A stretch of DNA of 64,000 nucleotides, taken from positions 16,302,698 to 16,366,697 of the forward strand of contig CM022670.1 of assembly GCA_012295275.1 (NCBI GenBank), in the 5' to 3' direction. The position numbers and the translations under genes were made by a program. Below the pieces are notes generated by a model. That model was not told where the DNA came from, made no database searches, and was given only the letters and a program-made list of their open reading frames with translations. This DNA is from Chrysomallon squamiferum. Lineage: Eukaryota; Mollusca; Gastropoda; Neomphalida; Peltospiridae. Below are positions 34,459 through 49,480 of the stretch, piece by piece; position 1 is the stretch's first letter, and the number at the start of each line of letters is the position of its first letter.

Positions 34459-37449
34459 ATAAAATAAGACATCAAATATTTCTGAAGGATACCAATTTGG
34501 AATTAAAATATTTACTCTCTTTAAAGTTTCTATCAGTTTACTGGTGGATATTTTAAAGTACAGAAATATTAAAGGTAATTAGCACATTCCCTCAAAACAT
34601 CAGATATGTAAAAATTGAACTACAAAACCGATACTGTTAATTTAATAAATTTGTGGACCACAAACATTTGCAGCAAATACTAATGTCTGTATTCATAACA
34701 GATTATTTAATGTTAACTAAGTATAGCTGCTGTTAATCAATGTGCCCATTATAATTTTAGAAATTCAGTTACTTTTGAATGTTATTGAAAATACAGGGAT
34801 AACCAGCTGAGAAAACCTTTAAGTTAGAACATAAAAATGGTGATTATGTATGTTAGAAAAAAATCGGAAGACTTAATGGCATATATTTAAAAAGAAAAAC
34901 ATGCATGCAGAAATGAATTAATAACGATAACAGGATTAACACCCATATATATGGCAAACACAGCAATAAGAGTTTTAACGTGTACTTTAAAATGTAATAT
35001 TTAGAAAAATATATGTAATATATATTTTTTTCTTTTACATGGTCATTATAAATAGCTTAATAACAATACAACAGCTTTGTTTAGCTTCTAATTTTGTGAA
35101 CAAATATATATGTACAAGATATGTTTGGAAAACAAATTTATTTTCCAAATATGTAATAAAGTCAAGCATGTAGCTCTAACAGTAACTATATTCATAAAAT
35201 GTTTCATTTAAAAGAGGTTTATAGATGTGAACTGTTTCCATTTTAACTGGCCTTCTGAAAACTATTTGCCTTATATAAAATACTAAATATTTTTTTACAA
35301 CTGGTTACAACATTCAGAATACATTTGAAAAATTAAATGTATTAAGTAGATGTAGTATATATAATGTACATTTTCTTTGCCTGAACATATATTCCTAATG
35401 TTTATATTTTCTAAAGTGACCAAAGATGGAGCACCCATAAATATTCAAATATTCAGCTTTTTGTTACGATAAAACCTTAATATAACCATTTAGACTTAAT
35501 TAAAGAGAATCTGCTTTTAGCATAAGAATTACAGATTTTGTCTCTAAGAGCACCACAGTTAAAAGAGATCTTGAACATGATGGAATGTCCATGTTTGGAA
35601 TAATAATTGGTCTGATAACTTGGAGAAATCCAAATTCAATAGAATAATGACCTACTCAGACTGTTCTGAGTTATCAAATGTAAATGAAACACACAAGTGT
35701 CTCTACATAAGACTATTTTGAGTTATCAAATGTAAATGAAACACAAGTGTCTCTACATAGAGTTATCAAATGTAAATGTGGCACACGTATGCCTGAGACA
35801 GATAATATATGACAAAATACAAATATAGATATTTGAAATCTGTGGAAGAACTTTCTTCTATTGAGCCCATTATAGCAAAGATGACCTTCTGATTTACAAA
35901 ATACATTCGAAAATTTAATAATGAAATTATTTTTAACAGACTAAAATGTATACCACATTCAAAATATTACCCAATAAAAAATGTCGAAACTATTATCATT
36001 TCATTCCAATCATAATCATGTTCAAACCAAATAGGTTCTTTAGGTGGTTTTATAGAAAATTAACATGCATAACAAAGATAAACATCAGTGTTGCAATATC
36101 TTTGTGCATTATTTCCATGATTTCCATAAACACTTAAATTTTATAAAACAAAATTCATATGAATTTTAATTTACAAGTATTTACTAACAAGTGTAAAATC
36201 TCCCTAAACCAGTGATTACCAGAATCAAACAAAATGATAAAATATAAAATGTTTTTCAGAATCTGTTATCACATAATATCACTAAGAAAGACACTAACAA
36301 AAAGAAATGTATGAAAAATTGATGTGAAGAAAAAAAAAAAAAACCTGAACAAAACCCAACCCTACTGAGCTGTTTTATAAATCTCTCTCTGATAACTATA
36401 ATTCTGTTGGAAATATGATATATTTTAAAAATGTAAATAGTTACTCTAAAAATTATTATGCCATTCTTATCTTAATTTGCAATGCATGCATATATATATA
36501 ATTTACTTTTACACACATACTCATACATACACATTAGTGATATGATATTTGCCAAGAACAGATTTCACTGAAATTAAAAAACTATACCTATGTATAATAA
36601 TTTGTGACCAATTAAATGACAGATAATTCTCATTAACAGCCTCTTCTAATTTACATTCAATGTAAATCAGGGTCATATTTTTAACATATTAAGAGCAAAC
36701 GTGTCTTTATCATACTATGGTCTGTAGTTTAAAGATAAATACAAATCTAGCAAAATTTGACAGTGAAAGTCCTAAAAAATGTTTATAACTGGAATTTTCT
36801 TCACTCAAATTAACAATCTAATTCTAGGTAGTAACACTAAACTGAACTGAAAATTTATCAAAGTGGTATATTTACTGTGATTATTTCTATGTTTCATGGT
36901 AAAGGCTAACCAAAGGTAATACAAAAACCAAGATGGAACACCACAACCAAACTATGCTGATAGTATCAATCAAATCTGAACAGATAAAGTAGATGACTTC
37001 TACGTAAACATTAACATGAAACTACATAATTCTGATATATGCCATCTTGATGTGTCAACAATACTCTAAACAAAACAACCTACAATACCGAAGTAAAACA
37101 AATTTCATTTACTCTGTGTAAATGTACACAGGTCATATAAGTCTTACACCAACAGAATTACAAACGAACTTAACTATCCTCATCTGCATGCTACCACAAA
37201 AGAAAAGCCTCTAATTTAATAATAAAACAGAAATGATCAAATATAATTTATATGTTTCTGTGAATGACAGTTTGAGCCATACAGTTTCAGTAATTTTTAG
37301 GTTTTCTTTGTATTTTGGATCAAAATGTTTGTACATTTATGTGTGGAAAAACAGGACCGTAATTACAGTTTATAGCTAACACTGGATGTTTAATCAGCGT
37401 TTGAAAATAATGTGGTCCCATAATTACTAGTTTATGTATCCAAATTAAT
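33800..37449 (-). other. Probable long 3' UTR of the metadherin-like gene
   Basis: About 3.6 kb without genes between the metadherin-like stop codon (37450) and HBS1L. No canonical AATAAA on the minus strand is seen close to the stop; candidates occur further down, the last at 33800-33805, about 260 bp from the HBS1L poly(A) signal. The extent of the UTR is inferred. Small ORFs inside have no recognisable homology. A three-copy tandem repeat lies at 35668-35788, and an A run at 34428-34455. Confidence 0.4.
35668..35788. repeat. Three-copy tandem repeat of about 45 bp
   Basis: Units begin GAGTTATCAAATGTAAATG and run through AAACACAAGTGTCTCTACATA. The first two copies are nearly identical and the third is truncated and diverged. 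Confidence 0.8.
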
Positions 37450-40400
37450 TCAATTTTCCCTACGAGCTTTCTTTTTGCTTTTCTTAGGAGTTGCTTCTGT
37501 CCAGGTATCTGGAGAAAGAAAAATAAATAAATAAACAAATTCAATATTATCTTTTCTAAGATTATACTCATAGAATTAAAATATGCAGTTAATTAAAAAT
37601 GAAAATGCTGATTGATCCATGTTATCTGGATTTTCATTTTTGGATAACAATAAATATAATATTTAGATTGATAAATATAATATTTAGATTGATAAATATA
37701 ATGGCTGAAAAGAACAAATTTTTATGTATTTAATTAATTTAAGCTAAAACAGAGAATGATAAAATTTTATGTTTTATAAGAAATGAGACAAATTTGTTTT
37801 TTCTTTGCATTTTCAAAAACAATATCACCATTCAAAATAGAATTTTACATTTAATATCGCTTACTTTTATTTTTTTCCATTTCATCAAATAAAACAGGCT
37901 CTTTAGATGAATCAATACTGGTATTTTGGGGTTCCTTTCTGTCACCACCTGTTATGTATAATAACTTTAAAATAACAAACATGAAACATGATAAATTTAT
38001 TAACTATTTAATTTTATCTTTAATTATGAACAAATATTGGCATCCAATAAATAATTTATTTAATTTTTGTCTCAAATAATGTTCACAAATTTTTTTTTGT
38101 TTTATTATTATGTATTAAATGGATCAAGAGGACAAAATTGAACTAAATCGTAAAGAATAATTATACCTCAATTTAAATTTGGATTTATAGATATATATTT
38201 TAGGATTTGAATATTCTTTGTCTTACATATGCCTGAACAGACTCTGCACGAAGGCAATATCTGGGAATGCACTGCCTGAGGAGGACAAAGTCCAATCACA
38301 ACCTCACAAACCCATCAGATGCCACTGATAATATATATGTCAAATAAAATTCCTATCATCTCTTCAATGGAAATACAACAAATTGTATGCATTTTAAAAA
38401 CCATTTAACACTTACCAGTTTTTACTGTATTATCTTTTTTAATGTCTGATACTTGGCTGTTAACAGATTTATTTTCTGTACTATCTGAAATATTGCTTTT
38501 AGCATCTGCAACCTGTGAAGAAAAAACCCTTATCAATACAGTTTTATAAAATTACCTTCAAATACAAATATTCTTCATTAAACAACATATTTACTATTTG
38601 ATCTTTCTTAATATCAGTTCATTATTTTATAATTCATTATTTGAAACTGTGTCGACATTATTTAATACTCCAGTTACAAAAAACTGTTTATTTTGAAAAG
38701 ATGAAAATGTTGCATACCTCTGAGTCTTTACTTTTCTTTTTGGGTTTCTTTGGAGGTTTGGTTATAACAGGAGTTTTAACTACAACTTCAGGAACTTTTG
38801 GAGGTGACCATTCTGCCTCCAAGTCCAAAATGTCAAGTTTAGGTAGACTTTGTTTATCTTCTTTCTTATCTTTTTTTGATTTTGATTTTTTTTTATTCGG
38901 ACTTGGTACTGGTATCTAGTAATAAGGAGAACAAAAACAATAAGAATATGCAACAATATAAAATCAATAATATATTAATTATAATTTATTAAAATACAGA
39001 ATGAAATTTAGTGAGAGCTTTTGAAGAAAGGATAAATATCTTGCTCTGCAGTAACAAACAGGGCAAACCCCCATCAAACAAAACTGTCTTTCTTTTTTTT
39101 TTATAAACAACAAAATTAATATCAGACATCACAAGTGATGAAAAATAAAGTAATATAAATTTAAAATGATGAGTCATATTAGTCATATCATTAACAAAAC
39201 ATAAAATAAAAATAAAATAAATAAATGAAAGAAAAAAAGATATAATAATAATAATAATAATAAAAGAAAAAAGAAGAAAAAAAAAGAAATGAAAAAAAAG
39301 AAAAACAACCAAATATAAATGTGAAAATAACATTATTTGATACCTATTAATAAGTACATTAGCATACTTTGTGGTACATTTAACAAACATTAATTTCTAA
39401 TTTTAATATAGTTTTATCTGTGACTTCAAAATATGTCATCTCCTGTAAGTTCACCCCTCCTCTAAGTATTATCATTTAAATCTTCAAGTTTTTCTAATTA
39501 AGTTACCGGGTTATTTTTCTGATTCCTTTAAGTAACTGGATATTTTGTCAATGACCATTGACGAAACAGTAGAATCTGCTTTGGTTAAAATGTTGCAATA
39601 CTGTGAATATATACATTTGCAGAACCAAAGCTATTAATTATTTCTTGTATAAAAAAAACTGAATTTAAAAAAAAATGTTTTTAGTATTAATGTTCTGTAA
39701 ATTAGTTTAGGTAAAATCAGTTACAATATTTATGAGGGGTTTCAACCAACTAAATTTCATAACGGTAATTAATTTACTAAATTATTTATACTTTCACTCA
39801 CTTCTTTTTCTGTTTTAACTGATGCTGGTTCTGACTTTGATTTCCCAGGTTTAGTGCTGACTTCTGTTACCTGTTTCGGTGTTTTAGGAGCTGCGTCCTT
39901 TGTCTCAATCACTGCTTCTTTCATCTGATTTGTATCAGTTACTTTGTTTCCTTCAGCAGCTGCAGACTCCTTGTTCTGCAATTAGTTACAAAGAATGAGA
40001 AAATCTGAATAACTATTTACAGTGTTTATAATGCTACTTACTTTTTGTTCACAAGATCTAGCCTAACATATACACAAATTATCTTATTATTTTACAATAC
40101 ATTGGCATACTTTTTTTTTCTAAATTTGTCACAATTTATTATTCTCGTATATATAAAAGTAATTGTTATGATACAACATAATAATTTAAAGATATTTTAG
40201 CTTCTACTCAAACCTTGTTTTTCTTCTTTTTCTTGTTACGTTGTTCTGGCATTGGTGTTTCGCTTCCTTTCTCAACAGCAACTTCTGTATCTGGGGATTT
40301 ATTTTCTTGGGACTTTTTTGTCATTTCTGTATTTTTAGGTAATTTATTATCTTTGGATTTTTCAGAATTCTTGGAAGCTTCTGTATTTTTAGATTTTTTC

Positions 40401-43400
40401 TCTGACTTTTCTTTTTTATCAACTTCTGTATTTTTAGATTTTTTCTCAGACTTTTCTTTTTTATCAGCTTCTGTATTTTTAGATTTTTTCTCTGACTTTT
40501 CCAGTTTTTTATCAACTTCTGTATTTTTAGTTAATTTTTCTGAATTTTTATCAGCATCTTTACTTTTAGATAATTTTTCAGATTTTTTTTCAGCTTCATT
40601 AATTTTGGATGACTTTTTTTCTGGTGATTTTTCTGATTTTTTACCACCTTCTTTATTTTTAGATAATTTTTCAGATTTTTTATCAGCTTCTGTATTTTTA
40701 GTTAATTTTTCAGAATTTTTATCAGCATCTTTATTTTTAGATAATTTTTCTGATTTCTTATCAACTTCTGTATTTTTGGATGATTTTTTTTCAGGGGATT
40801 TTTCAGCTTTTTTATCAATTTCTTTATTTTTAGATGCTTTTTCAGACTTTTTATCAACTTCTGTATTTTTCGATAATTTCTTATTGGGAGATTTTTCAGC
40901 TTTTTTGGCAACTTCTGGACTTTGAGGTTTTTCAGCTTTTTTATCTCCTTCGGCATTTTTGGACTGTTTATTATCCTGGGATTTTTTTTTAGCTTCTGCA
41001 TTTTTGGATAACTTGTTTTCCTTCAAATTTTCAACATTTACAGATTTTTCAGATTTCTTTTCAACTTCTGTAGTTTTTGTCATTTTATTCTCCTTAGATT
41101 TACCAGACTTTTTGTCAGCTTCAGTATTCTTAGACATTTTATTCTCTTTCGATTTTTCTGCATTTTTAGATATTTTATTATCCTTAGATTTTTCAGATTT
41201 TTTGTCGACTTCAGTATTTTTCCCTAATTTATTATCTTGTAAATTTTCTGATTTTTGGGCTACTTTAGCATTTTTGGATAATTTATTCTCAGGTGATTTT
41301 TCGGACTGTACAGCCTTCTTATCTGGGGTTCCTTTTTTCTTTTCCTCTGCTTGTGTACCCTCGTCTGAACTCCCATCAGAACGATCGTCTTTCTTGCCTT
41401 TTTGTTTCTTTCCTTTACGAGAAATCTGCATTGTCCATTCACCTGAACAACAACAAAAAGATGAAGTGTTTGTTCAGTGCATTTAGTCATAAGTGCAGCT
41501 ATCAGTCATATTTCTAAAATGCCTTCACTAAGCTGAAGAGTTATCAAAGGATAAAACAAAAACAAAATTGAAATTTTTAAAGAAATAACCTATTAACTTT
41601 GTTATAATAATCAACTGTTCAAATAAATTATTAAATAATTAAATAAATAAATAAATAAATAAAATATTAATTATAATCTTTTTCTTCTTGTCTTTTTAAA
41701 AATATTTTTTTTACATGTAACTAATTCTACAAAAGTCACATTGTATGTAGATTATCTCACTGATTTCAAGATGTTGATGGGAGTGGATTTATTATGGATA
41801 TTACCGTTTTAATATTTCAATGCAAATGAAAAAAGTGTTTTTTTCTTCACTTTAATGTAATGTGAGAAAAAGAAGGAATGACTGTTTTTCATGTATACTA
41901 ACCATCTTCTTCTACATCTTTCTTCGATTTCCCAGAAACACCTGAGACTGTTTCTGTTGACTTCTTATCCTGATAAAATCAAAAACTATACACTAAAAAT
42001 ATCACTTTTAGACATACAGATTTAAATTTAACTGTGTTTGTACATTAATATTGGTTTCAGATATGTAATTATTGTAAGGACCATAACAGAATGTTAAGAT
42101 CAAAAAAATAAACAAAAAACCCCCAAAAACCTAAAACTGAAGGTAGTAACAAATAAAAAGATAAAATTGAAAAACTCTCTTAGTAACATTACTGTATGTT
42201 TTTTTCGTGGTTACATGGGGTAGTCCATTATCAGAAGAAATTTTACCTTGTTTGTTTCATTTTCGTTTGCAGTTTTGGTTGAAGATTTTTCTTGCAACTT
42301 TGTTCGATTCCCAGCCGACTGTTTTGACTTCAAGTTGGATTTTGGACTCTCTTGTTCTGATATTCCAACAGTTATCTGACCATTGGAGGAAGACTTACCC
42401 TATACAAATAAATTAAAAATTTGTAGAAAATTTACATTCAAAATAATGAATTCTGCATTGTTTGTAACAATGCTTGTGAATAGCATGGTATGAAAATAAA
42501 AAATAATATCTGTGATTATTGTTACATTATTAATATCTTTCATGTGATATTCTTGTTTTCCAGGTATACTTGCAGAATAAAATCATTAACAAATTAAGTA
42601 TTTTTTGTTTGAATAACTAATAACAAAATACATCTTGTAATTTAAAACAGAAATTTAAAAATATACAAATGAAACTATTATTATACAGAAGTGTAAGTAA
42701 GGTGAATATCTTAAATGGCATTTGTATTAAAAAAAACCCATCCAAAACAGTGTATTTCTTTCCAACTGTTTCACCTTGTCTATCATTTTTTTTTTTTTTT
42801 TTCCCCTGGTTTGTGCTAGGAGAAAAAACAAAATATTCCACTAAGGTAAATGATATGGGGGTTTTTCATAATAGAACTCATCTCAAAAGAAAGGACAGCT
42901 AAATTTTATAAAAGGTATGGCAATATGTGGTTGTGAGCTGAAGTTTCAACATGTAATTTATATTACCTGTTAAAACTGCTTGTAAGTAATGTCAAATATT
43001 AAAATACACTAACTAATGTTTCTTATGAAAATGAATATTCCTGTTTGAATTCTTCAGTAAATTGTTCATTGCTGTATACACCTCTATGACTTAGAATTTA
43101 ATCTATTTAAACAGGAATCTGAATAAATCTATATTATAAAAACTGAAATGACCAGAATCTCTTGTTTCAAAAAAGACATCATTTTAATTTTTTCATTAGA
43201 ATAGTAAAATGCTTTATTAGCCATCATGTATGGTAAATTTCTGAAGGATTAAGACAACAAACTGCTAGCTCAAGCAGCAGATATTTTTGCTAATCAGCAT
43301 CTAGTGTTATATTGCAGGTCAATGATTTCTGTGATCCTCCTGGCCCAGATAAGGAGTCACTGGAGTAATTAATGCCCAAATGGTTTCAATTAAACTGCTC

Positions 43401-44724
43401 AGCATGAAACACACACATGTAGCTGTGAAATAATGAAACTGTTTCTGCTGAAGTTTTTGATATGTTTATTTGCACATTAGAACACAATTACAGATAATCA
43501 ATGAAAAAAATGTAAAGTCTCAGATGAAAGACAATTAATAAAAATAAATATGGGATAATTACTGATCAAATACATTAATTCTGGTTTATAAAATTGAATA
43601 TGTATATACATATATATATATATATAGTGGACAATTTTATAGTGGACAAATACTTTTGAAGTTTGATAAATATTATATATTGTGAATACAATTTGTTTTA
43701 AACATGTTTACCATGTAATATAATAAATTGAACTTCAACTTTGTATGTTATTAATACATCAAAAATAATAAGGTGTTCATCTATCAAATCATTATATTAT
43801 CAAGGTGGCTGGATGATAAACAAATGGTTATTATTTAAATAATTTTTACTAGTTCCCTTGCAGCTGAAACCACCCTAGACCGACACCTGATAAGTCTGAA
43901 TACCAACAAACTGTAAACTTATGATTACCTGATTATTTCATATATTATATATCTATGATATACATAAGAATGACCTAAATATCAGAGTTAACTTTGAGCA
44001 GTATATAAGGCAAGGCTGTAGGGGGTTATCTTTTGTTATGTATGGCACACTTAATACGACATTTTATCATGCTATAAACTGTATCCAACAAACATTTTGA
44101 AGATGACATAATTAAATCTTATATATTTTGTGATGAAGTGACATTTTGTAATATTATAATGCATTTTTAATTCTATATATAAAGAACCCCTGTAAATGCC
44201 AATATGCAAATTACTACACATCCACAAAAGTGTTCAGGCAGCAATTATCACCATCTTCAATATATTTTTCTGGTGTTTTATTTTTATTTTTTTTTTTTTG
44301 TAAACTGCTGAACTGATCTTAATCAGTATATTTCAAGGTAAATGAATATATACTATCAGTGATTCTAAATATTTACTGTAAGTTTGTTAATCATTTAATT
44401 TATAGCTGATGGCTGTGAGAGCTGACATCTAGGAAATTATTCTGAATAAAAATAATGTGAATAGAAATGATATAGTTTACATATTTTTAACTAAAAATTT
44501 ACTACTTTGGTTTTTTTTTTTTTTTTTTTTTCTTCAGTTGTTAACAAAAATGCTGATTAATATTTTAAAAAATCACATATTTTCAAAACATTTACCTTTG
44601 AATTTTATTTTTACAATATCTGATAATAGTCATTATAGGATATAGATTTATGGTTTAATTTTGGATTAATTACTGTTCAATAATAATTTTAAATGTTAAA
44701 ATGATTCGATTACAAATAATAATG

Positions 44725-44805
<81 letters not shown>

Positions 44806-44989
44806 GTGCTTATAGTTTGTTACAAACCTTTGATTTTCTTCCTCTCTTTTGTTTTCTATCATCCTCAAAATCAAAGCTTGGGGGCTGAACAGGTGATCTA
44901 AAACCAAATGCAAAAACAAGAAAAGCACAGAAGACAACACCGATAACAGGTAAAAACACGTGTGGAGACACAGCCTCGGTCAGTTCCAT
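37450..44989 (-). CDS. MTDH: Metadherin/LYRIC homologue with Lys-rich repeat expansion
   Basis: In vertebrates metadherin is an ER/nuclear, single-pass, Lys-rich protein that binds SND1. Minus-strand exons: 44828-44989, 42247-42399, 41903-41969, 40214-41442, 39802-39975, 38718-38915, 38416-38512, 37865-37948, 37450-37508; phases join to 740 aa (human 582). One hydrophobic segment (about 10-30, VFLPVIGVVFCAFLVFAFGF) follows a short N-terminus. Evidence for the family: EEDGEWTMQISRKGKKQKGKK (about 125-145), comparable to the human DEGAWETKISHREKRQQRKR segment, and the C-terminus DTWTEATPKKSKKKARREN, comparable to human SWESPKQIKKKKKARRET. Exon 4 (residues 128-537) is nearly all KSEKxSKNxEADKK-type repeats. 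A single Trp (631) in LEAEWSPPK might stand for the SND1-binding Trp region. The vertebrate N-terminal LXXLL motif is absent. Outside the termini the match rests on composition, so orthology is probable, not proven. Confidence 0.8.
40214..41380 (-). repeat. Coding tandem repeat, KSEKxSKNxE type
   Basis: Within exon 4 of the metadherin-like gene, more than 20 imperfect copies of a 10-16 codon unit (forms include KSEKLSKNKDADKNSEK, KNTEVDKKSEKS, SPENKLSKN). Copies differ at synonymous sites and in length, so the array is not a recent expansion. Long open frames on the opposite strand are shadows of this biased composition. Confidence 0.9.
42400..44827. other. Intron 1 of the metadherin-like gene
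   Basis: 2.4 kb with no coding potential. A repeat-free, more GC-balanced block at about 43225-43460 (around ATCCTCCTGGCCCAGATAAG) stands out and could be a regulatory element. A/T runs occur at 42787-42802 and 44512-44531. Confidence 0.5.
44716..44804. repeat. Compound (ATA)n-(GAA)n microsatellite
   Basis: About 17 ATA/AAT triplets (44716-44767) join directly to about 12 GAA triplets (44767-44804). The array ends 23 bp from the donor of metadherin-like exon 1 (exon end 44828). In the sense of transcription it reads (TTC)n then (TTA)n. Confidence 0.9.
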
Positions 44990-45473
44990 TTCAGTTTAGT
45001 GTCATTAATTTCACAAAACTGGATATAAAATATAAAATATGGATCAAATCTACAACACAAATTTGTTAATATTCTCTCATGCTGACGTCGCTTGTTGTAT
45101 ACGTCACCCTTTTTGCCTGTTGCTTGTAGTCTCGATCAGATAAGATATTTTAAAACCACAGGAAGAAAACACTGTTAACAAAAATAAAATATAAAATAAA
45201 ATAATTTAAAAAAAAATCTAATTTGATTCTGAATTAACATTATATTTTGAAATAAATAAATATCAGCAAAAAATGTAATTTTAAATCTCATATGTTTTAT
45301 TTACTTTTTTTGTTGTGGGTGTTTGATATTTATTTTTAGCTGTGTCTCATACACAGGTTTCTGTGACATCATACAAATAAGCGTACTCTTGTTAATGGAT
45401 GTCAAATATGCAGTGCAACGTCCTTTCTGTTGTTGTTTCGAAAGCGTTATTTTTGTTCGATTAGCTACAGTTG
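44990..45473. promoter_or_regulatory. Divergent promoter, metadherin-like and OSER1
   Basis: The metadherin-like start codon (44989, minus) and a probable OSER1 5' UTR exon (plus, ending in CTACAGTTG|GTAAGA at 45473) face away from each other. Between them are a CRE-like TGACGTCG at 45083-45090 and a second half-site ACGTCA at 45101-45106, in a locally GC-richer stretch. Co-regulation is inferred from layout. Confidence 0.45.
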
Positions 45474-45879
45474 GTAAGATTAAATTATTAATATTATTAT
45501 TTTTTTTTTTGTTACGAAACAAATCTGCCTTTGCTTAGGTTGCTTAAAATAATTTAAAGAAAATGAATTCTCATTATTCTGAAATGTTTTACTACTACTA
45601 CTACTACTAGTACTATACTTAGATTACTAGTACTATTCGTACGCCTAAAGAAGATATCCGATATAATACTGATTCAGATTTCTCCTTTAGTCCCGTCTGG
45701 GATAGTTATAAAATAATAGTAATAATATTGATCTCTGTATACAAAAATAAACAAACAACAAAAACACCAACAACAACAACAGGAGTAAAATAGGAACTTT
45801 TTTCCTTTCTTTCTGTTCATTAAAATTAAGGTTTCAGTTTGTATAGGACAGTGACTAATGCTAGCAATGGCTTAGTAAT

Positions 45880-46111
45880 GCCATTGGTAATGCCATTGGT
45901 AATGGTGGAAGTGTTTTTGTTATCTTCCTCTTAGTGTTTATTAGAAACAGAACATATCATTATTTGTAGTATAATTTAATTAATATTTTCACAATTAGTA
46001 TTACAAATGAAGTTTTACATTTTTAATTGATTATGAGAATTATTTTTCTTAAAGTTTAATAATAATTAATATCTAATAAGTTTTGTATGCTGATACTACA
46101 GACCATTGAAT

Positions 46112-46154
<43 letters not shown>

Positions 46155-46160
46155 AAATAA
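45880..46160. repeat. Simple repeats in OSER1 5' intron
   Basis: A short duplicated TAATGCCATTGG at 45876-45903, and a pure (CA)n of about 18 units at 46115-46151, in the inferred intron between the 5' UTR exon and the start exon at 46384. Confidence 0.8.
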
Positions 46161-46395
46161 ATATATAAAAATAAAATAATAAAAAATAGACGAAATAATT
46201 TTATTTTATTTTTTCTATTCCTAATAAAGTCTTCCATTCTATATTATTTCGTTTTAACAAGAATCTCATCCTGATGCATATAAATTGATGTGTGCGTTTG
46301 AAATAAATAATGATATTTTTGGTATTGGATATTTGTTATAAACCTCTAGTAATACATATCTTGAAGAGGTTTTTATTTTACAGTCACATCTCAGC

Positions 46396-48122
<1,727 letters not shown>

Positions 48123-48186
48123 AATTTATTTCATTTATTTACTTATTTAAATGAGATGCCTTTGATGTGTATAATTTAAAGTTTGT

Positions 48187-48192
48187 AATAAA
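48187..48192 (+). terminator. Poly(A) signal of OSER1
   Basis: AATAAA 65 bp after the OSER1 stop codon. Confidence 0.7.
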
Positions 48193-48219
48193 TATATGGT
48201 TTTCTTTAACAAAAATTTT

Positions 48220-49470
48220 GCAATGTTTGGACACAGATTGTTTTCAATTAACACCTTTGACAACTGAATGCCTTACATTAATTTTTTTTTTTTTTAGATT
48301 TTGAAAGAATCCCATTGTTTAATACACTGATAATCACCAACCACAAGTTTTTCTAAATAAAATTTTCTAAAATTCTCTTTGTCGTTTTCATAAATTTGTA
48401 AATGCACCTAAATAATTATCATAACATTCTTTCCAAAATAAAAACATACGACGAATGAATATGAATTCATTCACTTAAAAATATATATATATATACTTAA
48501 TAGATTTTTAATAAACTTGGTTTAATGACCTTTCAGGTTATAAAATAATGTATACAATATCTATCATGGAAGAAATATTAGGCCATTCATTAGCTTTACA
48601 ACGACAAGCATTTTGGCTCTCGGATAACATTTATATATTCATTATATAGCCTTTAGTATATCTGCAAAATCACGCCAGCTGTCTCTCCTCACACACACAC
48701 ATTTCTGTTAAAAAGAGTTTTAAAAATGTAGACAAGTTTGATATATTTGAAGAGAAAAAAAAAGGTTAATTATGCATCAGGTATTTTTTCACCAAGACTG
48801 ATTACACTGATGAACAAGCATAATATACATTGTATCTGTGGTGCTAACAACTGGTTATCACATATTTATATATCACAGCTTTCCTTTCAGATCACGGGAG
48901 TGCTAGCATAGTGTTTAGAAATTGACTTCATTTCTAAATTCAGAAGGAAGAAATGTTTTAATTAATGATGATGAGCTGTTTTTAATTAATTGTTATAAGC
49001 TTGGTATATGCCATCATAAATACTTGCCAATAAAATGGTGAAAGAGCATATATAAGGCTAGCACAAACAGGGCTAATCTTTACTGATTTACAGCAAGCAT
49101 CATGAAGGGATCATTAATATACACCTTTCCAAGGCCAAGACATGTTTGTCATAGCTTTTGATAAACAAGTCCCACTGAGAAGAATTTGACCTGTAACCAT
49201 CAATACTCTGTCCACAGAGTGATGCAATTTGCAGATGTAATTTGGTTTTTAAATACCAACATGAAAGTGTCTAATAATTTAAATATTTTTATATTTCATC
49301 TCAAGACTATGATCTGTTATTATTCTTGTCATTAATGATAAAATATACAAGAAATATATCAGTCAAAGGATTTTTTGAATTTGTAATATGAAATTTGTAA
49401 ACTAAAACAATGGCATTAAAATGGAAAATACATTTGTGGCATAGATGACAAAAACAAATAAATTTAGATA
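48220..49470. other. Intergenic DNA between OSER1 and TTC4
   Basis: No coding potential. The block 48885-49245 is unusual here in having no simple repeats, several TAATTA homeodomain-type cores (for example near 48960-48995) and a balanced composition, so it may be a conserved non-coding element. The TTC4 3' end should lie in the upper part of this interval, but I see no canonical poly(A) signal on the minus strand near the stop; an ATTAAA variant is at about 49475-49480. Confidence 0.5.
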
Positions 49471-49480
49471 ATATTTTTAA

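Noticed and set aside
40215-40925. 236-codon frame opposite the metadherin-like exon
   Set aside because: Antisense shadow of the Lys/Ser/Glu-rich coding repeat; the Phe/Ser/Leu-rich translation simply mirrors it, and the sense strand has splice sites and family matches.
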